Of a stretch of 54,968 nucleotides of DNA, positions 25,554-34,074 are shown in pieces. The translations under genes and the position numbers were made by a program. The stretch lies in the NCBI RefSeq assembly GCF_004684805.1, contig NZ_SRID01000005.1, positions 1 to 54,968 on the forward strand. The letters run 5' to 3'. Under the pieces are notes generated by a model, which saw only the letters and a list, made by a program, of their open reading frames with translations, searched no databases and was not told the DNA's origin. Position 1 is the stretch's first letter; every line of letters starts with the position of its first letter. The stretch comes from Streptomyces palmae. GTDB taxonomy: Bacteria > Actinomycetota > Actinomycetes > Streptomycetales > Streptomycetaceae.

Positions 25554-27440
25554 TCAGTGCTCGAAGCAGGGGTCGAGGAACGACGGCGGCGTATCGGCGG
25601 CGGAGCCGCGGTCCACGCGCCACCGGCGGTGCTGCTCGGACTCTGCGACGGCCTCGGCCAGCAACGACGCCTGACGGGCACCCCCCTGGTAGCCGCCGAA
25701 ACGGGCCACCGGACTCCACTCCGGCCGGATGGGTGGAACGGCCTCGTCGAGTCCCTCGTACTCCGCGCTCGCGTAGACGATGCGACCGCCGACGACGGTG
25801 AGGACGGACTCGATGTCGGGAATGACGGCCTCGGGCACGGTGAGGTAGTCGTCCGACAGGATGGCGAGGTCGCCGTAACAGCCCTCCCGCAGGGTTCCCT
25901 TGACGTCCTGCTCGCCGGTGAGCAGCGCTCCGCCGCGGGTGTAGAGGCCCAGGGCGGTCTCCCGGCTGACCAGGTTCTCGGCCGGGTAGAGCGCGGTGCC
26001 GCCGACGGTGCGCCCGGTCACCAGCCAGTGCAGCGCGACCCACGGGTTGTACGAGGAGACGCGGGTGGCGTCCGTTCCGGCGGCGACGGTCAGACCCCGG
26101 TCGAGCATGGCGCGGACCGGTGGGGTGTGGGCGGCGGCCTCGGCACCGTAGCGGTCGCGGAACGCGGTGCCCTGGAAGGACATGCGGTTCTGGATCGACA
26201 GGGCGCCGCCGAGGGCCGCGATCCGGTCGAGGCTGCCGGCCGAGACGGTCTCCGCGTGGTCGAAGAGCCAGCGGTTGCCGCCGGGGAACAGTCCCTCCGC
26301 CGCGAGTTTCTCGAAGACGGCCAGGTCGCGGCGGATCGTCTCGTCATAGGTCGCGTGGAGCCGGAAGCCCCAGCCGTTCTCCAGCAGGAGCCGGACGGCC
26401 TTCTCGAACTCGGCCTCGTACCCGGCGGCGAGCTCGGGCCGGGGCTCGGAGAAGTTCTCGAAGTCGGCGGCGGCCCAGGTCAGGTTCTCGCCCGCGCCGT
26501 TCAGCCGCAGCCACTCGTCCCCGTCCCCGGGCTTGACCATCTCGGTCCAGCGCTTCAGGTCGGCGAGCTCCTGTCCGGCCGTCTGCGGGAAGAGGTGGTA
26601 GGCGATCCGCAGGGACAACTCCCCTGAACTGGCGAGGTCGACGACCGTGCCGTAGTTGTCGGGGAAGTTCTGGAAGCCGCCCGCGGCGTCGACCGCGGAG
26701 GTGAGGCCGAAGCGGTTCAGCTCACGCAGGAAGTGCCGCGTCGAGGTCCGCTTGTCGGCCTCGTCGAGGGCCGGTGCCTTGGCCAGCGTCGAGTACAGGA
26801 CCAGAGCGCTCGGTGCCGCGAGGAGGACGCCGTTCGGTTCGCCGTCCCGGCCCCGTACGATCTGGCCTCCGCGGGGATCGGGGGTCTCGCGGGTGAAACC
26901 GGCGGCCCGCACCGCGGCCCGGTTCATCAGGGCCGACTGGTACAGGTGCAGGACGAAGACCGGGGTGTCGGGGGCGGCGGCGTTCAGCTCGGCGACCGTC
27001 GGCATCCTGCGCTCGGCGAACTGCTCGGCGGTCCAGCCGCCGACGACCCGGATCCACTGCCCCTTGGGGGTGCGGCCGGCCTGCTCGCGCAGCATGGCCA
27101 GGGCGTGACGCAGGCTGCGCACCCCGTCCCAGCGCAGCTCCAGGACGTAGTTCAGACCGCCCCGGATGACGTGCAGATGGGAGTCGTTCAGGCCGGGGAT
27201 CACCCTGCGGCCGAGAGCGTCGACGACCCGGGTGCCCGGCCCGACGAGGTGGGCGAGGTCGTGGTCGTCGCCGAGGGCCGCCACCCGGCCGTCGCGGATG
27301 GCGACGGCACGGGCCTGCGGGCGGCCGGCGTCACCGGTGAACACCTTCGCGTTGCGGATGAGGAGGTCGGCCTGGGCGGGTTCGCGCCGCGGGGCGGGAA
27401 CGAGGCCCGCCACCGGCATGCTCGCCGACGGCCCGGTCAT
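25554..27440 (-). CDS. YtcJ-like metal-dependent amidohydrolase
   Basis: 628-residue amidohydrolase of the YtcJ/exoenzyme-regulatory group. Start ATG 27440 (MTGPSASMPVAGLVPAPRRE) overlaps the esterase stop (ATGA). Metal-binding HxH appears as GLNDSHLHVIRGG; also visible are LLIRNAKVFTGDAGRPQARA, the FRLHATYDETIRRDLAVF histidine, WLFDHAETVSAGSLDRI and the late aspartate AAGTDATRVSSYNPW. These are the composite beta-sandwich and TIM barrel of the superfamily. Members hydrolyse C-N bonds in cyclic or linear amides. Middle gene of an esterase / amidohydrolase / YaaH-transporter unit. Confidence 0.92.
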   Translation of the reverse strand: MTGPSASMPVAGLVPAPRREPAQADLLIRNAKVFTGDAGRPQARAVAIRDGRVAALGDDHDLAHLVGPGTRVVDALGRRVIPGLNDSHLHVIRGGLNYVLELRWDGVRSLRHALAMLREQAGRTPKGQWIRVVGGWTAEQFAERRMPTVAELNAAAPDTPVFVLHLYQSALMNRAAVRAAGFTRETPDPRGGQIVRGRDGEPNGVLLAAPSALVLYSTLAKAPALDEADKRTSTRHFLRELNRFGLTSAVDAAGGFQNFPDNYGTVVDLASSGELSLRIAYHLFPQTAGQELADLKRWTEMVKPGDGDEWLRLNGAGENLTWAAADFENFSEPRPELAAGYEAEFEKAVRLLLENGWGFRLHATYDETIRRDLAVFEKLAAEGLFPGGNRWLFDHAETVSAGSLDRIAALGGALSIQNRMSFQGTAFRDRYGAEAAAHTPPVRAMLDRGLTVAAGTDATRVSSYNPWVALHWLVTGRTVGGTALYPAENLVSRETALGLYTRGGALLTGEQDVKGTLREGCYGDLAILSDDYLTVPEAVIPDIESVLTVVGGRIVYASAEYEGLDEAVPPIRPEWSPVARFGGYQGGARQASLLAEAVAESEQHRRWRVDRGSAADTPPSFLDPCFEH

Positions 27441-28390
27441 GCGAGGGCCTCGCGCAGGGTGTCGGTGGCGACGCGGATGGCGAGCTCCGCGCCCTGCGTC
27501 TGGCGCAGTGCGTTCAGCATGACGAAGTCGTGGATGGCCCCCTGGACGCGCAGGGCGGTGACGGGGACGCCGGCGGCGCGGAGCTTCGCCGCGTACGCCT
27601 CGCCCTCGTCGCGCAGGACGTCGGCCTCGGCGGTGATGACCAGGGCGGGCGGCAGGTCGGCGAGTTGCTCGGCGGTGGCGCGCAGCGGTGAGGCGGTGAT
27701 CTGGGCCCGCTCGGCCTCTTCGGTCGTGTACTGGTCCCAGAACCACTTCATGGCATCGCGGCGCAGGAAGTAGCCCTCGGCGAACTGGTGGTACGAGTCG
27801 GTCTCGAAGCTCGCGTCGGTGACCGGGTAGAAGAGGACCTGGTGGGTGAGGCGGACATCGCCGCGCTGCTTGGCCATGAGGGTGAGGGCCGCGGCCATGT
27901 TGCCGCCGACGGAGTCGCCCGCGACGGCGATCCGGGTGCCGTCGAGGTCCTGGTGGTGCCCCTCGCGGGCGATCCACCGGGCGACGCCGTAGTTCTGCTC
28001 GATGGCCACGGGGTAGCGGGCCTCGGGCGACAGGTCGTACTCGGGGAAGACCACGGCCGCCCCGGTGCCGACGGCGAGCTCGCGGACGAGCCGGTCGTGG
28101 GTGTGGGCATTGCCGAAGACCCAGCCCGCGCCGTGGATGTAGAGGATGACCGGGAGGGAGCCGGTGGCTCCCCGGGGGCGCACGATCCGGGCGCGGACGT
28201 CGCCGGTCGGGCCGCCGTCGACGGTGACCCAGTCCTCGTCGACCTCGGGCAGCGGGACGCCGTCACCGCTTTGGACGTCGTCCACGGCCTTGCGGCCGTC
28301 GGCCACGGGGATCTGGTAGAGGAACGGCGGCTGCGCGGTGGCGCCGGCGAAGGCCTCGGCGGCGGGTTCGAGTACCGGCCGATTCTTCAT
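27437..28390 (-). CDS. HSL-family alpha/beta hydrolase (first copy)
   Basis: 317-residue esterase of the hormone-sensitive-lipase group. Start ATG 28390 (MKNRPVLEPAAEAF) follows AAGGAG. The oxyanion motif is HGAGWVFGN (variant of HGGG), the nucleophile is Ser160 in VAGDSVGGN, the acid is in ITAEADVLRDEGE and the histidine in QGAIHDFVM. The cap region and YPVTDASFETDSYHQFAEGY resemble Streptomyces carboxylesterases. A paralogue is encoded at 32688-33665. First of three coupled genes with the amidohydrolase and YaaH-like transporter; Dps lies 83 bp upstream. Confidence 0.93.
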   Translation of the reverse strand: MKNRPVLEPAAEAFAGATAQPPFLYQIPVADGRKAVDDVQSGDGVPLPEVDEDWVTVDGGPTGDVRARIVRPRGATGSLPVILYIHGAGWVFGNAHTHDRLVRELAVGTGAAVVFPEYDLSPEARYPVAIEQNYGVARWIAREGHHQDLDGTRIAVAGDSVGGNMAAALTLMAKQRGDVRLTHQVLFYPVTDASFETDSYHQFAEGYFLRRDAMKWFWDQYTTEEAERAQITASPLRATAEQLADLPPALVITAEADVLRDEGEAYAAKLRAAGVPVTALRVQGAIHDFVMLNALRQTQGAELAIRVATDTLREALA

Positions 28391-28473
28391 GGGGGGAGTT
28401 CTCCTTCGAGGGGATGTACGAGGTGGGGCGGGCGCTCTGCCGCCGCCCGCGACTTCGCCGTGTGAGTCGTCTG

Positions 28474-29082
28474 TCAGCCGCGGACCAAAGGGGTGTCCAC
28501 GAGGTGCTCGGCCAGGAACCACACCTGCGCCTCACCGGTGCGGATGACCTCGGACACGAGCAGGTCGGTGCTGCCCTCGTCGCCCTCCTTCGAGAGCCTG
28601 GCGGCGGCGTCCCGCGCGTCGATCAGGATCCGCTCGTGCGCGTCGAGGAGCCGCGACAGCATGACGGGGACCTTCTCCACCCCGTCCGGCGGGCGGGGAA
28701 CGGACGTCAGCTCCGCGACGTGGCGCGGGTCCGCGACGGCGACGCCGCCCAGGCTCTGGACCCGTTCGGCCAGCGCGTCCACGATGGCCAGTTGGGCCTC
28801 CGCGTGCTTGTCCAGCATCAGGTGCAGCGAGTAGAAGGTCGCCCCGCGCAGGAGCCAGTGGTGCTTCTTGTACAGGGAGTAGAGGATCTGCGTGTCGGCG
28901 AGGACGCGGTTCAGCCGCTGGCAGGCGTACCTGCGGGTGTCGTGGCCAAGGCCGATCGGCAGCTGCCTGAGCGTGCCGAAGGCCTGGGTCTCGGCACCCT
29001 TCTGGTGCAGCAGCGGCTGGCCGCCGCCGGTCGGGGACGTGGCGGTGGGTTCGGTGCCGGAGGCAGTGATCGCGGTTTCCAT
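28474..29082 (-). CDS. dps: Dps-family DNA-binding ferritin-like protein
   Basis: 202-residue Dps homologue. I start it at ATG 29082 (METAITASGTEPTATSP) because GGAG lies 7 nt upstream; ATG 29094 has none. The four-helix ferritin core includes the Dps ferroxidase residues at the subunit interface: LYKKHHWLLRGATFYSLHLM (H-x-W), then LDKHAEAQLAIVDALAERV and ARDAAARLSKEGDEGSTDL. The N-terminal ~45-residue extension is disordered and may bind DNA. Dps oxidises Fe(II) with H2O2 and protects DNA under stress. It sits in a row with DoxX and an isochorismatase-like enzyme. Confidence 0.93.
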   Translation of the reverse strand: METAITASGTEPTATSPTGGGQPLLHQKGAETQAFGTLRQLPIGLGHDTRRYACQRLNRVLADTQILYSLYKKHHWLLRGATFYSLHLMLDKHAEAQLAIVDALAERVQSLGGVAVADPRHVAELTSVPRPPDGVEKVPVMLSRLLDAHERILIDARDAAARLSKEGDEGSTDLLVSEVIRTGEAQVWFLAEHLVDTPLVRG

Positions 29083-29173
29083 CGAGTACTCCATGGTCGG
29101 GACAGAAGTGGGAGGGCCCGGCCGCCCGGGCGGGGACACCGGGCGGCCGGACCCGGTCTCCGCGGCTTCGCGC

Positions 29174-29695
29174 TCAGCGCTCGCCCGGGGCGGCGGTCCC
29201 CGTCGCGGCCGAGGACGGCCGGTGCAGGACGAGCCGGGTGAGCAACCCGCTGCCGAGGCCGGCCACCAGTGCGAGGGCCGCCCACCACAACGGGTACGGC
29301 GTGAGGCCGAGGGCCGCGTCGAGGGACCAGGAACCGGGTCCGGTGGCGGCCAGAGCGGCGGCGGTGCCGATGAGGACGAGCGGGTACTCGTATCCGTCGT
29401 TCTGCACCCACAGGCCGTGGCCCCACTTCACCGTGAGGGCGACGGTCATGACACCGATGGCCCCTGTCGCGGCGAGCGGGGTCAGAAGGCCTCCGGCCAG
29501 CAGCAGACCTGAGCCGATCTGGCCGCCGCCTGCCGCCAGGGCGGTGAGGGCTCCGCCGCGGAAACCGTCGGCGCGGAACTCCTCGGTGCCGCCCTCCAGC
29601 CCCCTGCCGCCCAGGTGCGAGCTGATCTTCTGCACCCCATGGCCGGCCACGAGCAGTCCCACCAGCAGACGCAGGATCAGAATGCCGGTGTTCAC
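29174..29695 (-). CDS. DoxX-family membrane protein
   Basis: 173-residue DoxX protein. Start GTG 29695 (VNTGILILRLLVGLLVAGHG) lies 5 nt after the isochorismatase stop, so it is probably translated by reinitiation. Four hydrophobic segments are visible. The DoxX pattern LLVGLLVAGHGVQKI, the middle GGQIGSGLLLAGGLLTPLAA and VKWGHGLWVQNDGYEYPLVL are all typical. Members are inner-membrane proteins linked to oxidative or thiol stress; enzymatic role is undefined. Confidence 0.9.
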   Translation of the reverse strand: MNTGILILRLLVGLLVAGHGVQKISSHLGGRGLEGGTEEFRADGFRGGALTALAAGGGQIGSGLLLAGGLLTPLAATGAIGVMTVALTVKWGHGLWVQNDGYEYPLVLIGTAAALAATGPGSWSLDAALGLTPYPLWWAALALVAGLGSGLLTRLVLHRPSSAATGTAAPGER

Positions 29696-29700
29696 GGACG

Positions 29701-30363
29701 TCAGCCGGCCGCGTGCGCGCCGATGACGCTCTGCGCGTACACGACGCCCAGGCCGTACGCACCCGCGTGGGCCTTGACGATGTCCATGACCGCGCCGTAC
29801 GTCTCCTGGCGCGCCCAGTCGCGCTGGAGCTCGAGGAGGACCTGGACCCAGGTCACCGGGACGGCGCCGGCGGCCACCATCCGCTGGAGGGCGTGCTCGT
29901 GGGCGGCCGGGCTGACGCCGCCGGAGGCGTCGGCGACGACGTACACCTCGTAGCCCTGCTCCAGCGCCGAGAGCGCGGGCAGCACCAGGCAGACCTCGGT
30001 CCACAGACCCGACAGGATGATCTTCTTGCGCCCGGTCGCCTTGACCGCCGCCACGAGCGCCTCGTCCTCCCAGGCGTTCATGGTGGTGCGGTCGATGGCC
30101 TCGTGCTCGGGGAACACCTCGGCGAGCTGCGGCAGCAGGGGCCCGGAGAACGACTCGGCGGCGACGGTGGTCAGGACGGCCGGCACATCGAAGGCCCGAG
30201 CCGCCTTCGCCAGGCCCACGGTGCTGTTGATGATGGCGGCGCGGTCACCGCTGCCGGTTCCGAAGAACATCTGCGGCTGGTGGTCGACGAAGAGCATGAC
30301 CGCGTTGTCGGGCGTGATCAGGTCCGCGCTCGGGGCGGCCTGCACCTTGGCGATGTCGAACAT
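29701..30363 (-). CDS. Isochorismatase-like hydrolase, YcaC type
   Basis: 220-residue cysteine hydrolase. Start ATG 30363 (MFDIAKVQAAPSADLITPD) has AAAGGA upstream. Catalytic Asp is in NAVMLFVDHQPQM and Cys in ILSGLWTEVCLVLPALSALE, with the cis-peptide region before the cysteine. The end VVYAQSVIGAHAAG matches YcaC-like enzymes, which hydrolyse small amides/imides of unknown nature. First gene of the row isochorismatase, DoxX, Dps, esterase, amidohydrolase, transporter, all minus strand with gaps of 91 bp or less. The 224-bp gap upstream (30364-30587) holds no gene. Confidence 0.9.
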   Translation of the reverse strand: MFDIAKVQAAPSADLITPDNAVMLFVDHQPQMFFGTGSGDRAAIINSTVGLAKAARAFDVPAVLTTVAAESFSGPLLPQLAEVFPEHEAIDRTTMNAWEDEALVAAVKATGRKKIILSGLWTEVCLVLPALSALEQGYEVYVVADASGGVSPAAHEHALQRMVAAGAVPVTWVQVLLELQRDWARQETYGAVMDIVKAHAGAYGLGVVYAQSVIGAHAAG

Positions 30364-30587
30364 GAGGGGTCCTTTCGGAGCGTCGATGGCGCGCCCGCCG
30401 CCTCGGCGGCTCGGCACCCCCCGAAGCTATGGCCGATCCGGCCGACCGCCTGTGCTCCCCGTGCCCAGGGGTTGGCACCTCAGCGCACTCCTGTGTTTCT
30501 GATCGCCGTCGGAGCCCGTGCCGGTACGTCGTGCCCTCGCCCCGCCCGCGGCCCACCGTCCGGGAAGCCCCGTGGGATGCCGCCCCG

Positions 30588-31244
30588 TCACGAGGAGCCG
30601 TCCCGCCCACTGGGCAGTCCTTCGCTGGTGACGAAGTAGAAGACCGGGAGGAGCACGAACACCGCGATCGCCAGCAGCGGTGTGGCCAACACGCCGAGAA
30701 GCCCGGCGCCGGTGTAGGCGAGGGCTCCGGCCCACGAGCGCAGCAGTCCGTGCCGTACGTAGGTCGTCTCCACGTCGGGGTCCAGCAGTTCGGGTCGCCG
30801 GGCCATCTGCTGGTAGAGGGCCACCCAGCTCAGGCACATCGCCGCGGCGAGGCCGGCGTACAGCGCGACGGCCACTCTCGCGTCGGAGTCCGCCAGGTCG
30901 CTTTGCAGTGCGTCCGCGACCACCGCCGTGGGAAAGGAGAGTGCCGCCGTGGTGAGCAGGAGAAGCAGGTTGGCGGCATGGAGTCCGCGGTCCATGGCCC
31001 TGATGCGGACGAACGCCTGGTGGTGGTTGAGCCAGATCACCGCGACATAGCCGAAGGACGCCAGATAGCCGAGATAGGCGGGCCACTGGGCCAGCAGAGC
31101 GCGGCCGAGGCCGCCCGGCTTGTGCGGCGGGTCGGCGAGGTTGAGGACCAGCAGCGTGACGGCGATCGCGAACACCCCGTCACTGAACGCCTCAGCCCGT
31201 GTGGTCTCCGAACGGGAGAACTTGCGAGGATGGGTACGGGACAA
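30588..31244 (-). CDS. TMEM175-family potassium channel-like protein
   Basis: 218-residue membrane protein. The signature RAEAFSDGVFAIAVTLLVLN is the FSDGVFAIA motif of bacterial TMEM175 channels. About six transmembrane segments; VAVIWLNHHQAFVRIRAMDR is the second conserved block. I prefer a TTG start at 31244 (LSRTHPRKFSRSETT) with AGGAG 6 nt upstream; an ATG at 31301 has GGAG only 2 nt away, too close. Divergent from the AraC regulator at 31647. Role: likely K+ leak conductance. The N-terminal sequence before FSDG is basic. Confidence 0.85.
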   Translation of the reverse strand: MSRTHPRKFSRSETTRAEAFSDGVFAIAVTLLVLNLADPPHKPGGLGRALLAQWPAYLGYLASFGYVAVIWLNHHQAFVRIRAMDRGLHAANLLLLLTTAALSFPTAVVADALQSDLADSDARVAVALYAGLAAAMCLSWVALYQQMARRPELLDPDVETTYVRHGLLRSWAGALAYTGAGLLGVLATPLLAIAVFVLLPVFYFVTSEGLPSGRDGSS

Positions 31245-31646
31245 GCCGGCTCCTGAAGTACGTGACGCATGTCGGATGCGAGTGTTTCCGTCACGGCGCA
31301 TTCTCCAGGGATCGGTCCGTTCGGCAGGTGCCGGGCCGACGTCCGGGCGCTGTGCCGGTATGACCGCGGACCCGCGAGCGGGGTTCGGTCATTCCCGGGA
31401 TCCGAGCCGCACCAGCCGCTCGCGGCGGTGACGGAGCAAAAGTACCGGTGCCCTCTCCTTTCCCGGGTCCACCGAAAACAGCGCTGTGCGCTCCCGGACA
31501 AGAAGAGGGCGCGGACGGAAAAGCCGGCCTCTTCTGGCACTTGGCCGCAGGACCGGCGGCGCACGCCTCCGACCTGCGCATTGTCATGGTCGGTGGTGCT
31601 CATCGATGGGGCAGAATGGCTGAGAGCTGTTTCCCTGGGAGGCTGT
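31245..31646. other. Divergent promoter gap, TMEM175 / AraC
   Basis: Non-coding gap between divergent genes. Open frames here have no coding bias. The 3' end carries GGGAGG used by the AraC start at 31647. I saw no convincing palindrome. Confidence 0.4.
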
Positions 31647-32627
31647 GTGCTGCTGCTCGATCTCAACACCGTGGCACCTCGTGAGCGAGTGGAGGCATTC
31701 CATCACGCGTTGACGGATTCGCTGGTACCCAACGACGTCTCGCACGAGGAGCCGGAGACCGGCATCCACGCACGTATGGAAATGTGGCGCGTTGGCGGAT
31801 TGGACCTCTTCGCCACCCGGAATTCCGGCTTTGAGGTACGGCGCACGGCCACACACGTACGCCACCACAGGAGCCGTCCCGTGGTCTCGGTCTCGCTCCA
31901 GCCCCTGGGCGTCCACCGGGCCGAGGTCTCCGGCCGGCAGGCGTTCCTGGGCTTCGACGACATCTGCGTCTTCCATGAGTTGTCGCCCCGCGTGTACGGC
32001 TGGTCCGGCGACGGGGCATCCCGATCCATCATGTTCGACATGCACCGCCTGGGCGTGCCGGTGGACGCGGTGACGAGAGCGTCCCTTCAGTTGCGGGCCA
32101 GCCCACTCTATGACCTGGTTCTCCAGCATCTGCGCGGAATGTGGCGCGACCCCGGCCGCCTGGAGGCCGATCCCGGCGCGGAGGCTCTGGCCTCCGCCAC
32201 GACGGAACTCGTACGCGCGTTGCTCGTCTCGGCCGCGCACGCCGAAGAGACCGTCGAGGTCAGGTCGACCATGGACGACACCCTCCTCACGCGGATCATG
32301 GCCTACGCGCGGTCGCACCTCGCGGACCGCGACCTGACGCCCGAGCGGATCGCGGCGGAGCACGCCGTCTCACTTCGCCGGCTCTACTCCCTGCTCAGCG
32401 GGGCAGGGATCAGCCTGGAGCAGTGGCTCATCGAGGAGCGACTCGGTAAGGCACGGCGCATGCTGGCCTCTGCCCGTTATGACCGCCTGACCATCGCCGC
32501 GGTCTCCGCCCGGTGCGGGTTCAGCAGCCCGAGTCACTTCAGCCGCCGTTTTCAGGCCGCCTACGGGGTGTCCCCGAGCGAATGTCGGCGGCTTGGCGGC
32601 GCCATCACCGTGAACGGGCCCGAGTGA
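31647..32627 (+). CDS. AraC-family regulator (second copy)
   Basis: 326-residue AraC regulator. GTG 31647 (VLLLDLNTVAPRERVEAFHH) with GGGAGG 4 nt upstream is the best start. The N-terminal ~200 residues form a cupin-type AraC-binding-like sensor (HARMEMWRVGGLDLFATRNS; FDDICVFHELSPRVYGWSGD). The C-terminus carries the double helix-turn-helix: PERIAAEHAVSLRRLYSLLS and IAAVSARCGFSSPSHFSRRF, then AAYGVSPSECRRL. Same architecture as the regulator at 10403-11362. Convergent with the HSL esterase at 32688 (60-bp gap), which it may not control directly. Confidence 0.93.
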   Translation: MLLLDLNTVAPRERVEAFHHALTDSLVPNDVSHEEPETGIHARMEMWRVGGLDLFATRNSGFEVRRTATHVRHHRSRPVVSVSLQPLGVHRAEVSGRQAFLGFDDICVFHELSPRVYGWSGDGASRSIMFDMHRLGVPVDAVTRASLQLRASPLYDLVLQHLRGMWRDPGRLEADPGAEALASATTELVRALLVSAAHAEETVEVRSTMDDTLLTRIMAYARSHLADRDLTPERIAAEHAVSLRRLYSLLSGAGISLEQWLIEERLGKARRMLASARYDRLTIAAVSARCGFSSPSHFSRRFQAAYGVSPSECRRLGGAITVNGPE

Positions 32628-32687
32628 TCCGCTCGAACCGCGCCGGAGATGCCCGCCCGAAGGAACTCGCGCAGGTGCCGGGCGACG

Positions 32688-33665
32688 TCACACCGCGTGC
32701 AGGGCGGTGTGCAGGGTATCGGTCAGCTGGATACGGGCCGCCCTGGACGCCTCCGTGCCGCGGAGCAGATCGAACAGGACGAATCCGTGAATCGTGCCGT
32801 GATAGCGGATCGACACGACCGGGACGTCCGCCTGCCTCAACCGTGCCGCATAGGCCTCACCCTCGTCACGGAGCACATCGGCCTCGGCGGTGATGAGGAG
32901 CGTGGGCGGCAGACCCACGAGACAGCGGGTGGGCGCACGCAGCGGTGAGACGGTGTCCTGTGCGCGGTCCCGCGGGTCCGGTGCGTACTGCTGCCAGTAG
33001 TCTCGCATGGCGGCGCGGCTCAGGAAGTACCCTTCCGCGAACCGGCGATAGGAAGGGGTGTCCATCGCCGCGTCGGTCACCGGGCAGACCAGCGCCTGGT
33101 GGCGGAAGCGCGGGCCGCGGCGCTTGCGCGCCACGAGGGTGAGCGCGGCCGCGTACTGGGCGCCCGCACTGGCACCGGCGACCGCGATCCTGGTCCCGTC
33201 CAGTCCGCGTCCCGCCCCGTGCCGGGCTATCCACTGGGCTATGGCGTACGCCCGCTCGACGGCCTCCGGGTGGCGAGCGTGCCGGGGCACGTCGTGCTCG
33301 GGGATCACCACGGCCGCGTCCGCCCCCAGCACCAGGTCCACCACCAGTCGCCGATGGGCATGGGCATCGGTCAGCATCCAGCCGAATCCATGCAGATAGA
33401 GCACCACGGGCAGCGGCTCACAGGCCCCCGCGGGGCGCACGATCCTCACCCGGATGCGATTCCCCCCGCTTCCCGGCAAGGCCAGCCACTCCTCCTCGAC
33501 ATCGGGCTCCTCCCGGCCGCCGCCATTCCAGTAGGCGGCCATACGCGCCCTCGATGCGGCGCTGCCGGCGTGCGAGGAGACAGGCCACGGACAGGACTCG
33601 AGGAAGGCACGCGTCTGCCGGCCGAGGACGGGCGTCCCCCACGGAACCTGGACGTCTTCTTGCAC
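32688..33665 (-). CDS. HSL-family alpha/beta hydrolase (second copy)
   Basis: 325-residue esterase related to the protein at 27437-28390. GTG 33665 (VQEDVQVPWGTPVLGRQTRA) has AGGAG 6 nt upstream. Oxyanion motif HGFGW replaces HGGGW; the nucleophile motif is GASAGA rather than GDSAGG; acid LLITAEADVLRDEGE; histidine YHGTIHGFVLF. PVTDAAMDTPSYRRFAEGYF parallels the first copy. The D-to-A change beside the nucleophile may alter activity. Substrate unknown. Confidence 0.9.
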   Translation of the reverse strand: MQEDVQVPWGTPVLGRQTRAFLESCPWPVSSHAGSAASRARMAAYWNGGGREEPDVEEEWLALPGSGGNRIRVRIVRPAGACEPLPVVLYLHGFGWMLTDAHAHRRLVVDLVLGADAAVVIPEHDVPRHARHPEAVERAYAIAQWIARHGAGRGLDGTRIAVAGASAGAQYAAALTLVARKRRGPRFRHQALVCPVTDAAMDTPSYRRFAEGYFLSRAAMRDYWQQYAPDPRDRAQDTVSPLRAPTRCLVGLPPTLLITAEADVLRDEGEAYAARLRQADVPVVSIRYHGTIHGFVLFDLLRGTEASRAARIQLTDTLHTALHAV

Positions 33666-34074
33666 AAGCACTCCTACGCAGGCGGATTCACGGACCACTG
33701 GAAGGGGCGACCGGCGCGCCCGCGGCCGACCGGGCAGGTACCCCATGTCGGAAGTGGATCCGCCGACGCGGGTGCGTACCAGGCCCTGGGGCGACGCATC
33801 CGTTCGCGACCGGGGCGGTGCCGTGTGACACGACCGGGCAGCGAGTCACCGGATCAGCCTGAGGTAGTTCGGCTGCGGATGCGCGGCGGCCCGGCATTCC
33901 CTGCGGACACGGGCAAGAGCCTTGCACTGTGGGGCATCGCGGCAGTGCCACCGTGGCCGAAGGACATGCGGGACCGGAGCGGTCCGGGTTTCGAGACCGG
34001 TGCCTGGCGGGCCGGCGCGCGATCCGGGCCGACCGTCCCGTGTCGCACAGAGAAGACCACGAAGGAGGACTGCC
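33666..34074. other. Divergent promoter gap, esterase / PucR
   Basis: Non-coding gap between the esterase start and the second PucR gene. Reading frames through it are arginine/proline rich without coding bias. GGAGGA at the right end is the ribosome site of the PucR gene. No operator recognised. Confidence 0.4.

Noticed and set aside
30588..31301. ATG 31301 as start of the TMEM175-like gene
   Set aside because: Ribosome site would be only 2 nt from the ATG; TTG 31244 has correctly spaced AGGAG and a family-like N-terminus.
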